Of a stretch of 64,000 nt of DNA, positions 1 to 11,200 are shown piece by piece. This DNA is from Martelella radicis (GTDB taxonomy: Bacteria > Pseudomonadota > Alphaproteobacteria > Rhizobiales > Rhizobiaceae): positions 1-64,000 of the forward strand of contig NZ_JACIDZ010000016.1 in NCBI RefSeq assembly GCF_014196625.1, read 5' to 3'. Within the stretch, counting starts at the first letter, position 1; every line of letters starts with the position of its first letter. The translations under genes were made by a program, and so were the position numbers. The notes beneath the pieces were generated by a model. The model saw only the letters and a program-made list of their open reading frames with translations. It searched no databases and had not been told where the DNA came from.

Positions 1-95
1 ATCGCAGCCGTCAGTGTCGTCTTGCCGTGGTCAACGTGACCGATCGTGCCGATGTTGACGTGCGGTTTGCTCCGCTCAAACTTTGCCTTTGCCAT
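1..95 (-). CDS. tuf: Elongation factor Tu, N-terminal fragment (runs off the window)
   Basis: This is the start of EF-Tu, the GTPase that delivers aminoacyl-tRNA to the ribosome. Only the first 31 codons are inside the window; the rest lies before base 1. The visible peptide begins [14 protein letters not shown] and carries the G1 P-loop GHVDHGKT at residues 19-26, which is diagnostic for EF-Tu. It lies 62 bases downstream of fusA on the same strand, the usual end of the str operon (rpsL-rpsG-fusA-tuf). Rhizobia often carry a second tuf copy, so this may be one of two; the window cannot show that. Confidence 0.95.
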
Positions 96-157
96 TTTAG
101 GCTCCTATTCTTTCCAGACCCCGCGAAGGGGCTAACTCGTTGAGGTGACGACCCCGG

Positions 158-2257
158 TTACTTAGAACCGGAGTACTTCGCCTGAATTTCCTGCGCGACG
201 TTCGACGGGACCGGCGCGTTGTGATCGAAGGTCATCGTGTACTGTGCACGGCCCTGAGACATCGAGCGCAGCGTGTCGACATACTTGAACATGTTCGCCA
301 GCGGAACCTCGGCCTCGATGACCGTTGCGTTGCCGCGCGGCTCCTGGCCCTGGATCTGGCCACGACGAGAGTTCAGATCGCCGATGACGTCGCCAACGTA
401 ATCTTCCGGGGTTACGACCTCGACGCTCATGATCGGCTCGAGGAGCTGGGCACCGGCCTTGCGGGCAGCTTCACGGAAGCAGGCGCGCGAGGCGATTTCG
501 AAGGCGAGAACCGACGAGTCAACATCATGGTAGGCACCGTCAATGAGGGTGGCCTTGATGCCGAGCATCGGGAAGCCGGCGAGCGGGCCCGACGACAGAA
601 CGCTTTCGATACCCTTCTGGACACCGGGGATGTATTCCTTCGGAACCGAACCGCCGACGATCTTGGATTCGAAAACGAAATCCTCGCCATCCGGATTGGG
701 TTCGAAGATGATCTTGACGCGGGCGAACTGACCCGAACCACCCGACTGCTTCTTGTGGGTATAGTCTTCTTCGTGGGCCTGCGTGATGGTTTCGCGGTAG
801 GCAACCTGCGGCGCACCGACATTGGCCTCGACCTTGAACTCACGCTTCATGCGGTCGACGAGAATGTCGAGGTGAAGCTCACCCATGCCGGCGATGATCG
901 TCTGGCCGCTTTCCTCATCGGAGAAAACGCGGAAGGACGGGTCTTCGGCAGCGAGACGGTTCAGAGCGATACCCATCTTCTCCTGGTCGGCCTTGGTCTT
1001 CGGCTCGATCGCGATCCGGATAACCGGCTCGGGGAATTCCATCCGTTCCAGGATAACAGGCTTCAGCGGATCGCAGAGCGTGTCACCGGTGGTGGTTTCC
1101 TTCAGGCCGGCCAGGGCAACGATGTCACCAGCGTAAGCCACTTCGATGTCCGAACGCGAGTTCGAGTGCATCTGCAGCATGCGGCCAACGCGCTCGCGCT
1201 TTTCCTTGACCGTGTTCATCACCGAGGAACCCTTTTCAAGGGTACCGGAGTAGACGCGGCAGAAGGTCAGCGAACCGACGAAGGGGTCGTTCATGATCTT
1301 GAAGGCCAGCATGGAGAGCGGCTCTTCATCATCAGCGTGACGAGCGATGTCGGCTTCGGTCTTGACGTCGATACCCTTGATGGATTCGATGTCGACCGGC
1401 GACGGCAGGAAGTCGACAACAGCGTCGAGCAGCGGCTGAACGCCCTTGTTCTTGAACGCCGAGCCGCACAGCATCGGGAAGAACTGAACGCCGATCGTGC
1501 CCTTGCGGATCAACTGACGGATCTTGTCGTTGTCGGGCATCTCGCCTTCGAGATAGGCTTCCATGGCTTCTTCGTCGATTTCGACGATGGCTTCGATCAT
1601 GGCTTCGCGCCATTCTTCGGCCTTGTCCTTCATGTCAGCCGGAATATCCGTGATATCCCACTGCGCACCAAGATGCTCGCCGTCCCAGACGAGCGCCTTC
1701 ATCTCGATCAGGTCAATCACGCCCGCAAAGTCGTTTTCAGCGCCGATCGGCAGCTGAATGACAACCGGGGTCGCGCCGAGACGGGACTTGACCATCTCGA
1801 CCGAGCGATAGAAGTCGGCGCCGATCTTGTCCATCTTGTTGCAGAAGATCATGCGCGGAACGTTGTACTTGTCAGCCTGACGCCAGACGGTTTCCGTCTG
1901 CGGCTCAACGCCGGCATTGGCGTCGAGAAGCGCAACGGCGCCATCAAGCACGCGCAGCGAACGCTCGACTTCGATGGTGAAGTCGACGTGTCCGGGGGTG
2001 TCGATGATGTTGAAGCGGCGCTTCTTGCCATCGCGGCCCTGCCAGAAGGTGGTGGTGGCAGCGGACGTGATCGTGATGCCACGCTCCTGCTCCTGCTCCA
2101 TCCAGTCCATCGTGGCTGCGCCGTCGTGAACTTCACCGATCTTGTGCGACTTGCCGGTGTAGAAGAGGATGCGCTCGGTCGTCGTGGTCTTGCCAGCGTC
2201 GATATGCGCCATGATACCGAAGTTACGGTAATCTTCGATTTTGTATTCGCGAGCCAT
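158..2257 (-). CDS. fusA: Elongation factor G
   Basis: Translocation GTPase EF-G, 699 residues, the normal length. The N-terminal G domain shows the P-loop AHIDAGKT at residues 17-24, the switch I stretch RGITI near residue 60, the G3 motif DTPGHVDF near residue 90 and the NKMD specificity motif, followed by the usual domains II-V. It is the third gene of the str operon, 27 bases downstream of rpsG and just before tuf, so it is probably co-transcribed with both. The start is an ATG giving [14 protein letters not shown], the typical alphaproteobacterial N-terminus. No damage or unusual composition was seen. This is the housekeeping form rather than a tetracycline-protection paralogue, judging by its operon position. 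Confidence 0.98.
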   Translation of the reverse strand: MAREYKIEDYRNFGIMAHIDAGKTTTTERILFYTGKSHKIGEVHDGAATMDWMEQEQERGITITSAATTTFWQGRDGKKRRFNIIDTPGHVDFTIEVERSLRVLDGAVALLDANAGVEPQTETVWRQADKYNVPRMIFCNKMDKIGADFYRSVEMVKSRLGATPVVIQLPIGAENDFAGVIDLIEMKALVWDGEHLGAQWDITDIPADMKDKAEEWREAMIEAIVEIDEEAMEAYLEGEMPDNDKIRQLIRKGTIGVQFFPMLCGSAFKNKGVQPLLDAVVDFLPSPVDIESIKGIDVKTEADIARHADDEEPLSMLAFKIMNDPFVGSLTFCRVYSGTLEKGSSVMNTVKEKRERVGRMLQMHSNSRSDIEVAYAGDIVALAGLKETTTGDTLCDPLKPVILERMEFPEPVIRIAIEPKTKADQEKMGIALNRLAAEDPSFRVFSDEESGQTIIAGMGELHLDILVDRMKREFKVEANVGAPQVAYRETITQAHEEDYTHKKQSGGSGQFARVKIIFEPNPDGEDFVFESKIVGGSVPKEYIPGVQKGIESVLSSGPLAGFPMLGIKATLIDGAYHDVDSSVLAFEIASRACFREAARKAGAQLLEPIMSVEVVTPEDYVGDVIGDLNSRRGQIQGQEPRGNATVIEAEVPLANMFKYVDTLRSMSQGRAQYTMTFDHNAPVPSNVAQEIQAKYSGSK

Positions 2258-2284
2258 GATATCAGGCCTTCCCTCGTATCTGAA

Positions 2285-2782
<498 letters not shown>

Positions 2783-2829
2783 TTAAGACGCGGAGAACCT
2801 CGCGCAGCGCCAGAAAAATGAAAACCGAA

Positions 2830-3201
2830 TTACTTCGGACGCTTCGCACCGTACTTCGAACGGCGCTGCTTACGGTTCTTGACGCCCTGCGTGTCGAGAA
2901 CACCGCGGATGATGTGGTAACGCACACCCGGCAAGTCCTTTACGCGGCCGCCGCGAATCATGACGACAGAGTGTTCCTGCAGATTGTGGCCTTCACCCGG
3001 AATGTAGCCGATGACTTCGAAGCCATTGGTCAGGCGGATCTTGGCAACCTTACGAAGAGCCGAGTTCGGCTTCTTCGGCGTCGTGGTGTAGACGCGCGTG
3101 CAGACGCCGCGCTTCTGCGGGTTCTGTTCCAGCGCGGGAACCTTGTTCCGCTTGACCTGAGGCTGGCGCGGCTTGCGGATCAGTTGGTTTACGGTAGGCA
3201 T
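2830..3201 (-). CDS. rpsL: 30S ribosomal protein S12
   Basis: S12 of the ribosomal decoding centre, 123 residues, first gene of the minus-strand str operon. The conserved [13 protein letters not shown] loop and the [13 protein letters not shown] loop are intact. Lysines at residues 43 and 88, the classic positions where substitutions give streptomycin resistance, are both wild type, so the sequence predicts a streptomycin-sensitive S12. The start ATG gives [12 protein letters not shown], the standard N-terminus. A leader of roughly 275 bases separates it from the candidate promoter upstream. Confidence 0.98.
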   Translation of the reverse strand: MPTVNQLIRKPRQPQVKRNKVPALEQNPQKRGVCTRVYTTTPKKPNSALRKVAKIRLTNGFEVIGYIPGEGHNLQEHSVVMIRGGRVKDLPGVRYHIIRGVLDTQGVKNRKQRRSKYGAKRPK

Positions 3202-3478
3202 GTACCCATCCCTTTAGAATTCGTGTCTCGTCGCCCTTCTGGGGCATTTCAATGCCGTCACCGGCGAACAGAAGCACTTTCAGCGTCTATATGCGCACAA
3301 GCACGGCCCGACCCGCCTACCCGGCAGATGGACCTTAAAGCAGAGGACACAGGCGCCTTGCCGCGTCATGCGTGCAGCATTTGATCTTCAACGTGCTGTA
3401 TGAGAACCTAGTCTGAGGTGAACTCCGGGACATTTGGCTTCCCGAACGGCCATGCCTCACATGGGTTCTGTTGGCGCC

Positions 3479-3507
3479 GACATACTCAAATAGATAACCT
3501 CAGTCAA
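3479..3507 (-). promoter_or_regulatory. Candidate sigma-70-type promoter of the str operon
   Basis: On the minus strand TTGACT (3507-3502) is followed after 17 bases by TATGTC (3484-3479). Position and orientation fit transcription of rpsL-rpsG-fusA-tuf, leaving a 5' leader of about 275 bases. The -35 is strong and the -10 moderate; no start site is known, so this is a consensus match only. Confidence 0.45.
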
Positions 3508-3765
3508 GAGAAAGCGCCGAAAATCTTGCACTGTGGCACCCAAAGGCTTCGCTTTCGCGACCGGCTTCAGACGAACGGCAATTTTCGGCATAGTATCGGC
3601 GCTCTGGCGCAACAAAATGTTTCAGGCCCAGAAAAGGGAAGACTCGCTTTCGCATCGTGCCCGAAAACGCGCGAATCCCGCCCGAGCTTGACGAAGAAGC
3701 ATCGCTAAACTAACAGGCAAGTCTTTCTGAGTTATTCGTCTGAAATCTGCAACTTTCCTTATATT

Positions 3766-3808
3766 CGCCCGGAGCCGGACTGCCTCACCGACAGACCGGC
3801 TCCGGGCG
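3766..3808. repeat. Perfect 13-bp inverted repeat before the acyltransferase gene
   Basis: Arms at 3766-3778 (cgcccggagccgg) and 3796-3808 (ccggctccgggcg) are exact reverse complements with a 17-base loop. No run of T follows on the plus strand, so it is not an ordinary intrinsic terminator. It ends 31 bases before the GTG start at 3840 and could be an operator or a 5' mRNA hairpin affecting translation of the acyltransferase; that role is inference. Confidence 0.6.
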
Positions 3809-3839
3809 CCCGTTGATATAGTCAGAGATTGGGCAATCC

Positions 3840-5870
3840 GTGAATCCAAACGCGAAATACAGAGCCGACATTGATGGTATACGCGCTATAGCCGTCATCG
3901 CCGTCTTGCTTTTTCACGCCTTTCCCAGCGCCGTTCCCGGAGGTTTCGTCGGGGTCGATGTCTTTTTTGTCATTTCGGGCTTTCTGATTACCGGAATCCT
4001 GCACGCTGAGCTTCGAACGGACCGGTTTTCTATCAAGAATTTCTATATTCGCAGAATCAGACGAATCTTCCCTGCCCTTTTGACCGTTCTGTTTGCTTCC
4101 ATTCTCCTAGGATGGCTTCTGCTTTTGCCGAGCGAGTTTGCGCAGCTCGGAAAACATATCGTTGCCGCCGCGAGTTTCTGCGTCAATCTAGTTTTGTGGA
4201 ACGAAAGCGGCTACTTCGACAACGCAGCCGAGACGAAGCCGCTGCTGCATCTCTGGTCGCTGGGCGTCGAAGAGCAGTTCTATATTATCTGGCCCATCGT
4301 GCTCTGGTTGGTGTTTCGGCGAGGCCGGTCCGTCTTGTGGGCCACGGCGCTCATCCTTGTCGGTTCTTTTATCCTCAACATCGCACAAAGCACCTCCAAC
4401 AACACCGCCGACTTCTATTCGCCACTTACACGGTTTTGGGAACTCCTGATTGGCGGGGCGATTGCTATCGCCTGGGCGCAGCCGACCTGGACAGGTTCAC
4501 CGGCCTTTCTCAAATTTCAGCGGTCTGAACGCGCCACATTAATAATGAGCCTGACCGGCCTGTTTCTGATCGGCGCTTCGATTGCTCTCGTGCGCGAAGA
4601 AGGGTTCCCCGGATGGCAGGCATTATTTCCGGTGCTTGGAACGGCCCTCATCATCGCCTCCGGTTCCCTGGCCCTTCCGAACAGGACTGTGCTGTCATTG
4701 CGCCCGGTGGTTTATGTCGGCAAGATCAGCTACCCGCTTTATCTCTGGCACTGGCTGCTGCTTTCGTTCGCAAGGATCTACACACAATCGGTCCCGAGCC
4801 CGGCCCTCGCTTCGCTCTTGCTCATAGCCTCGTTGCTGCTGTCGATTGCCACATATCACGTGATCGAGCGGCCCTTCCGGCAAAAAGCGTTCGGGCGCAA
4901 TGCGCATGTATGGCTTGTCACCGGCATGGCAGCTCTTGCAATCGCAGGCCTGGGCATCATGCAGTTCAACGGCTTGCCGGAAAGGGCCGTCGCCAAGAAC
5001 AATACGGACCTGAGTGCAGGTTTCGACGGAGGCCTTCCCGGAAACGCCGAAGTTTGCACCTTCCTGACGCCCGAGGAAGACAAACTCTACGACTGCGTGA
5101 TCGACACCCGAGAAAAACCTCGTTTCGCCATCTTCGGTGATAGCAAGGCAGGCGCCCTTTATCCGGGAATCTTTCGCACGTCAGAGCCGGGCGGGCGCTG
5201 GCTATATCTGGGATCGGGCAAGTCTGGACCGCTCGTGACGGTGTTATCTGACAATCCCATCTACGGATATGTCAATCAGGCAGCCGTAAGCTCAGCAATC
5301 AACACAATCAACTCGTTCCCCTCGATCGACACGGTCGTGATAGCAACCGCAGCGCGCGCACTCTTTAGCCTCAAAAATGATTCCGACATCGAGGATCTGC
5401 CTTCCAGCCCCAACTTCGATATCGCTTTGAAGGGGTTCGACGACGCGGTCAGCGCATTGCTTGCCGCGGGCAAGGACGTTATGCTTGTGATCGACAATCC
5501 TACTCTACCGCCGCCCGAGGATTGCATCGTCAGGATTACAGGTTCCGACATGCTCAACCGGTGGCTGGGCCAGACCCGAAATTCCGCCTGCACTATCTCT
5601 GTGGAGCGACAACTGGAACTGTCAGCACAGTACCGGAAGCTGCTGACAACAATCGCGGAGAGGCACCCGGGCAAGGTAACATTGTTTGATACGATTCCCT
5701 TGCTTTGCGATCAGGAGAACGGGCTGTGCTCTATGGCTATGAACGGTCGGCCGCTCTACGGCTATACCGATCATATTTCCGATTTCAGCGGGACCATGCT
5801 AGGCACAGAGATCAACGGACTTCTGGAAGAACGGCGTCAGCAGTCCGCCGCAGGATCAATGACGGAATAG
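3840..5870 (+). CDS. Membrane acyltransferase with C-terminal SGNH domain (OafA/YrhL type)
   Basis: Predicted integral-membrane O-acetyltransferase that moves acyl groups onto a surface glycan such as O-antigen or exopolysaccharide; the substrate cannot be read from sequence. Residues 5-340 form an Acyltransferase_3 domain: RADIDGIRAIAV at the start, the family histidine at 26, FFVISGFLITG, LWSLGVEEQFY, and about ten hydrophobic segments. Residues 415-665 form a periplasmic SGNH domain with the nucleophile motif FGDS (Ser435) and a DH pair near 644-645. At 676 residues it is a normal length for the two-domain class. The start is GTG (MNPNAKYRADIDG) with only a weak ribosome-binding site. It stands alone between core genes and is AT-richer than its neighbours, consistent with horizontal acquisition, as is common for surface-polysaccharide modifiers. 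Confidence 0.9.
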   Translation: MNPNAKYRADIDGIRAIAVIAVLLFHAFPSAVPGGFVGVDVFFVISGFLITGILHAELRTDRFSIKNFYIRRIRRIFPALLTVLFASILLGWLLLLPSEFAQLGKHIVAAASFCVNLVLWNESGYFDNAAETKPLLHLWSLGVEEQFYIIWPIVLWLVFRRGRSVLWATALILVGSFILNIAQSTSNNTADFYSPLTRFWELLIGGAIAIAWAQPTWTGSPAFLKFQRSERATLIMSLTGLFLIGASIALVREEGFPGWQALFPVLGTALIIASGSLALPNRTVLSLRPVVYVGKISYPLYLWHWLLLSFARIYTQSVPSPALASLLLIASLLLSIATYHVIERPFRQKAFGRNAHVWLVTGMAALAIAGLGIMQFNGLPERAVAKNNTDLSAGFDGGLPGNAEVCTFLTPEEDKLYDCVIDTREKPRFAIFGDSKAGALYPGIFRTSEPGGRWLYLGSGKSGPLVTVLSDNPIYGYVNQAAVSSAINTINSFPSIDTVVIATAARALFSLKNDSDIEDLPSSPNFDIALKGFDDAVSALLAAGKDVMLVIDNPTLPPPEDCIVRITGSDMLNRWLGQTRNSACTISVERQLELSAQYRKLLTTIAERHPGKVTLFDTIPLLCDQENGLCSMAMNGRPLYGYTDHISDFSGTMLGTEINGLLEERRQQSAAGSMTE

Positions 5871-5923
5871 ACCGGCTTGGTCGAAGCTGCGTCCGGAGCT
5901 TCTGGTTGGCCTCACGCAATAGT

Positions 5924-7525
5924 CTATCGTCGGATCGCGCCATCGCCCGAAAGCGCGATCCGCGTCGCAATCCCGATTCTTTCCAGAAACACGCGGTCGT
6001 GGCTGATAACGAGGAGCGCGCCATCATAGGCGTTGAGACCCGCCTCCAGCGTCGCGAGGCTTTCAAGGTCGAGATGATTGGTCGGCTCATCGAGGATCAG
6101 GAGTTGCGCAGGCCGGGTTCCGCCGACGGCGACGGCAAGTCCCGCCCGCAGCAATTCCCCGCCGCTCAGTTCGGCGACCCGTTTCAGAGCCTCGTCGGCG
6201 CGGAAACGGAACCGCGCAAGCGCTGCCCGGCAGGCATTCTCGCCGTCATGCGGGTTGAGGCGCCTGAAATTCTCGCGCACGCTCGCCGCGGGCTCGAGCA
6301 TGGAGACCGCCTGGTCGAAGAGCGCAAAGGGCACGCAGATCTCCGCCGCTCCGCCAAGCGGGCGTAACCCGCCTGCAAGCGTCTTTACCAGCGTCGACTT
6401 GCCGGCACCGTTGCCGCCTTCGATTGCCACGCGCTCGGGCCCGGTCATCTCGAAGGAAAAATCGCGGAAGAGCGGCGCTTCGGCATCATAGCCGCCGGCC
6501 AGGCGGTCCGCCTTCAGCACCCGCCGCCCGGCGGCAAGCCCCGAGGGCGGGAGGGTGACAGCAAAGGGCGCGACCACCTCAAGGCGTGCCTTTGCCTCGC
6601 TGAGCGCCTCTGCCGCCTTTTCGGCCTGCCGCTCTTTGAGCGCGTTCTGTCGGGCTGCCGTCGCCTCGGACTGGGCCTTCATGCCGTCGAGCACCATTTT
6701 CGGCATGTCGTTGCGCTTGCGCGCCTTGCGCCCCTTGGCATCGGTTCGGGCCTTGCGTTCCGCGCGCTGGCGCGCCGCCGCGGACGCCTGCCGCACCTCT
6801 CGCTCCGCTTCGCTCAATCTTCGTTCGCGGTTTTCGATTTCGGCAGCCTTTTCCCGTTCATAGAAGCTGTAATTGCCGCCATAGCGCGTAATGCCAAGGC
6901 TGGTCAGCTCCGCGATCTCCGTCATTTCTTCCAGCAATTCGCGGTCATGACTGACGACCAGCGCTCCGCCGCGCCAGCCGCCAAGAAAGCCCATGAGAAG
7001 CTTTCGCCCGGCCGCATCGAGATTGTTCGTCGGTTCATCGAGCAAGATGAAGTCCGGATCGTCATAAATGAGCGCCGCCAGCCGCGCCCGCGTCAGCTCG
7101 CCGCCGGAAAGGCTGACAAGCGGGGTCGTCAGCGGATAGGCAATGGCGAACCGGGACAGGGCGGCGACGGCCTTCTCCTCGGCAAGCCAGTCGATGCGGC
7201 CCATGGTCTCGACGCTTGCCCTGCCCTCGCCGGCCTCCCTGATCATCTCAAGCATGGCCGTGATCGCGAAACAGTCGGCAAGCGTCTCTCCGGCCTTGGG
7301 GCGAACCGTCTGGTCAAAGAGCGCAAGCCGGCCCGCAACCGAGACAGTGCCGGATGACGGCGCGATCTCACCGGCGATCAGTTTCAGCAGCGTCGTCTTG
7401 CCCGCGCCATTGCGCCCGACAAGCCCGGTCAGCCCCGGGCCGAAGGCAGCGTCAATATTATTGAAAAGAGAATGGCCGTCAGCGGTTGTAAAGGACAGGC
7501 CGGAAAGCGTGATGGTGGCGTGCAT
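5924..7525 (-). CDS. ABC-F family ATPase (duplicated ATP-binding cassettes)
   Basis: Soluble protein with two ABC cassettes and no membrane segments, typical of the ABC-F class that acts on ribosomes rather than in transport. Cassette 1 has Walker A GRNGAGKT (residues 37-44), signature LSGGELTRAR and Walker B FILLDEPTNNLD. A highly charged K/R/E/A-rich linker (about residues 215-315) follows. Cassette 2 has GGNGAGKST near residue 372, LSGGELLRAG and LLILDEPTNHLD. The length of 533 residues is normal. It lies tail to tail with the acyltransferase gene (53-base gap) and is monocistronic. Its assignment within ABC-F (Uup, YbiT, YheS or a resistance type) cannot be settled by eye. Confidence 0.9.
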   Translation of the reverse strand: MHATITLSGLSFTTADGHSLFNNIDAAFGPGLTGLVGRNGAGKTTLLKLIAGEIAPSSGTVSVAGRLALFDQTVRPKAGETLADCFAITAMLEMIREAGEGRASVETMGRIDWLAEEKAVAALSRFAIAYPLTTPLVSLSGGELTRARLAALIYDDPDFILLDEPTNNLDAAGRKLLMGFLGGWRGGALVVSHDRELLEEMTEIAELTSLGITRYGGNYSFYEREKAAEIENRERRLSEAEREVRQASAAARQRAERKARTDAKGRKARKRNDMPKMVLDGMKAQSEATAARQNALKERQAEKAAEALSEAKARLEVVAPFAVTLPPSGLAAGRRVLKADRLAGGYDAEAPLFRDFSFEMTGPERVAIEGGNGAGKSTLVKTLAGGLRPLGGAAEICVPFALFDQAVSMLEPAASVRENFRRLNPHDGENACRAALARFRFRADEALKRVAELSGGELLRAGLAVAVGGTRPAQLLILDEPTNHLDLESLATLEAGLNAYDGALLVISHDRVFLERIGIATRIALSGDGAIRR

Positions 7526-7733
7526 GAAAAGAGTTCTCCCGTAAAGCCAGTGCGTTTGCTGTCTTCAGGTGAGAAATCATTGGCGGCACGTCCCTTGTGA
7601 TCACGGTTGATCTTTCAACTACCCCCGAAGGGCGGCGATTTCAAGACGGGCCCGCGCCAATTGCCGGATCGCCAACTTTCAATTGCCCTCGTCTTGTGAA
7701 AAGAAGGGCCGAACGGAAACGAGAGGCAGAAAC

Positions 7734-8024
7734 ATGATCGCTATTCCCGGCTACACCAGCGACGGCGAGCGCATGGTCTTCATCATCACCGGCAAGGTCT
7801 ATCACGAATGGAACGGCGAGGCGGAAGTGCATGTGATCATCGCCGCCCCGGACGAGGACACCGCCGTGCGCAACACGCTGAACGCGCTCGCCAATGAAGG
7901 CTATTCGGAAGCCGATCTCGACCAGATCGGCATGATCACCGAAATTCCGGACGAGGAGCCCCACGCTTCCGCCTATCAGACGGCGCTCGAGGGCGAGGTG
8001 GCGATCGTCAAACTCTCCGGCTGA
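7734..8024 (+). CDS. Small conserved-looking protein of unknown function (96 aa)
   Basis: A soluble, acidic 96-residue protein starting MIAIPGYTSDGERMVF. The chosen ATG has a good purine-rich ribosome-binding site (GAGAGG) a few bases upstream; the same frame extends 17 codons further but without such a site. Its third positions are strongly C/G-rich like neighbouring real genes, which supports coding. No signal peptide, membrane segment, cysteine cluster or known catalytic motif is visible. The pattern of short beta stretches (VFIITGKVYHEW, VHVIIAA) with a central helix suggests a compact alpha/beta fold. I do not recognise the family. It lies 182 bases before the transglutaminase operon in the same direction, but co-transcription is not evident. 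Confidence 0.7.
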   Translation: MIAIPGYTSDGERMVFIITGKVYHEWNGEAEVHVIIAAPDEDTAVRNTLNALANEGYSEADLDQIGMITEIPDEEPHASAYQTALEGEVAIVKLSG

Positions 8025-8206
8025 CGGGGGGACGGCCGGCTTCCACAGCCCAAGCAGCCGCAGGCTTCGGAATCTCGCGCGCTGCGAGCAATCGCGCTTG
8101 CTTTATCGCCGTGCTTTGCCCAAACTCGCCTGTATAAGAACAGGGGAACATCAAAGGGTATTTCCGGCGCTTTCCGGAGGTCCCTTTACCGCCGGCAAGG
8201 ACAAAG

Positions 8207-11200
8207 ATGTCAATCAAAGCAGCGATTTATCACCTTACCCACTACAAATACGACAATCCCGTCAATCTCGGACCGCAGATCATCAGGCTGAAGCCGGCGG
8301 CCCACTCCAAGACCAAGGTCATCTCGCATTCCCTGAAGGTCACGCCGGAGAACCACTTCGTCAATCTTCAGCAGGACCCCTACGGCAACTACCAGGCCCG
8401 CTTCGTTTTCCCCGAGCCGGTCACCGAGTTCAAGATCGAGGTCGATCTCGTCGCCGACATGACCGTCTACAATCCCTTCGACTTCTTCGTCGAGGAACAG
8501 GCGACCAAATATCCCTTCGAATATGACGAGGCGATCCGCGAGGACCTGTCGATCTATATCAAGCCGGAGCCCATGGGCCCGCGGCTGAAGGCCTTCATGA
8601 AGAAGCTCGACCTTTCGCCCGGCCAGGGCACGGTCGACATGATCGTCGGCATCAATGCCCGCCTGCAGCACGAGGTCAATTACATCATCCGCATGGAGCC
8701 CGGCGTTCAGACGCCGGAGGAAACGCTGGAGCGCGCTTCCGGCTCGTGCCGCGACTCGGCCTGGCTTCTGGTGCAGATCCTGCGCAATATGGGCCTCGCC
8801 GCCCGCTTCGTCTCCGGCTACCTGATCCAGCTCGAGCCGGACCTGAAGGCGCTCGACGGGCCTTCGGGCACCGATCATGATTTCACCGACCTGCATGCCT
8901 GGGCGGAAGTCTTCCTGCCCGGCGCTGGCTGGATCGGGCTTGATGCGACCTCCGGGCTTCTGACCGGCGAAAGCCATATCCCGCTGGCCGCGACGCCCCA
9001 TTTTCGCAATGCCGCGCCGATCACCGGCGGCTATTTCGGCAAGGCGGAGACCAGCTTCGACTTCGACATGACGATCAAGCGCGTCGCCGAGCATCCGCGT
9101 ATCACCAAACCGTTTTCCGACGAAAGCTGGGAGGCCCTCAACGCGCTTGGCAACAAGGTCGACCGGTTGCTCGAGGAAACCGACATGCGGCTGACCATGG
9201 GCGGCGAGCCGACCTTCGTCTCGATCGACGACTTCGAGGCTGATGAATGGAACACCGGCGCCGTCGGCCCGACCAAGCGCGGCCTCGCGGACGAGCTGAT
9301 CCGGCGATTGCGGCAGCGCTTCGCCCCCGGCGGTTTCCTGCATTACGGCCAGGGCAAATGGTATCCGGGCGAAAGCCTGCCGCGCTGGACCTTCTCGCTT
9401 TACTGGCGCAAGGACGGCGTGCCGATCTGGAACAACCAGGACCTGATCGCCGAGGAAAAGCGTGAAATCAAGGTCGACGAGAATGATGCCGGCCGCCTGC
9501 TGCAGGCAATCGCCAACGAGCTCGATGTCGATCCCGAACTTGTCACCCCCGCCTTCGAGGATCCGGCCGAATGGCTGATCCGCGAGGGCAATCTTCCGGA
9601 AAATGTCGACCCGTCCAACTCGAAGCTGAAGAACCCGGAAGACCGCGCCCGCATCACCAAGGTGTTCGAACGCGGGCTAACGCGGCCGACCGGCTATGTG
9701 CTGCCGGTGCAGGCCTGGCAGGGCCGCGCCTCTGGCCTCACCTGGGTTTCGGAAAAATGGACCACGCGGCGCGGGCGCATCTACCTGATCCCCGGCGACA
9801 GCCCGGTCGGTTTCCGCCTGCCGCTCGATTCGCTCGCCTGGATCCCGCAATCGCAATATCCCTTCATCAATCCACTCGACCCCTCCGTCAGGCGCGAGCC
9901 CCTGCCCGATTACAGGCGCGATGAGGGTCGGCCGCTGCCGCAGGCGAGCTTCACCCCCTTCGAGGAAAGCCCGCAGCCGGCCATTCCTGCCTCCGGCGCA
10001 TCGATTGGCGGCCATGTGCGCACGGCGATCTCGATCGAGCCGCGCGACGGCAGGCTCTGCATCTTCATGCCGCCGACGGTGACACTCGAGGAATATCTCG
10101 ACCTGATCGCCTCGGCCGAGCGCGCTGCCGAGAAGCTCGGCCTTCCCGTCCATATCGAAGGCTATCCGCCGCCGCATGACGAGCGCATCAACGTCATCCG
10201 CGTCGCACCCGACCCCGGTGTCATCGAGGTCAATGTCCACCCCGCCGCCAACTGGAAGGAATGCGTGGAGACGACGACGGCGCTCTACGAAGAGGCCCGG
10301 ATGACGCGGCTGGGCGCCGACAAGTTCATGATCGACGGACGCCACACCGGCACCGGCGGCGGCAACCACGTCGTGGTCGGCGGGGCCAATCCGGGCGACA
10401 GCCCGTTCCTGCGCCGCCCGGACCTGTTGAAGAGCGTGGTGCTGCACTGGCAGCGCCATCCCTCGCTCTCCTACCTGTTCTCCAGCCTGTTCATCGGACC
10501 GACGAGCCAGGCGCCGCGCATCGACGAAGCCCGGCACGACGCGCTCTATGAGCTTGAAACGGCGATGGCGCAGATCCCGCATCCGAAGTCGGGCTTCATG
10601 CCGCCGCTGCCATGGCTGGTCGACCGGCTGTTCCGCAACCTGCTGATCGACGTCATCGGCAATACGCACCGCGCCGAGATCTGCATCGACAAGCTGTTCT
10701 CGCCGGACGGGCCGACCGGCCGCCTCGGCCTTGTCGAGTTCCGCGGCTTCGAAATGCCGCCGAATGCGCGAATGAACCTTGCCCAGCAATTGCTGGTGCG
10801 CGCGCTGCTCGCTCGTTTCTGGAAGAACCCGATCGACGGCAAGTTCGTGCGCTGGGGCACGGCGCTCGCCGACCGTTTCATGCTGCCGCATTACATCTGG
10901 CAGGATTTCATGGACGTACTCCAGGACCTGAAGGATAACGGGCTGGAGCTTCGCCCCGAATGGTTCGAGGCGCAGTTGCAGTTCCGCTTCCCCTTCTTCG
11001 GCGAGGTCGAATATGAGGGCAACAAGCTGGAGCTGAGGCAGGCGCTCGAACCCTGGAACGTCATGGGCGAACAGGGCGCGCCCGGCGGCACGGTTCGCTA
11101 TGTCGATTCCTCCGTCGAGCGGCTTCAGGTGCGCCTCGAGACCCAGGCGCCGGAGCGCTACATCGTCACCTGCAACGGTCGCAAGATGCCGATGAAGCCG

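Larger units (their letters stand above)
3202..3839. other. Intergenic region between rpsL and the acyltransferase gene
   Basis: 638 bases without a convincing gene. It is AT-richer than its surroundings. It holds the candidate str promoter at 3479-3507 (minus strand), the long rpsL leader, and a perfect inverted repeat at 3766-3808 near the start of the acyltransferase gene. The short open frames here lack ribosome-binding sites and resemble no family I know. Confidence 0.6.
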
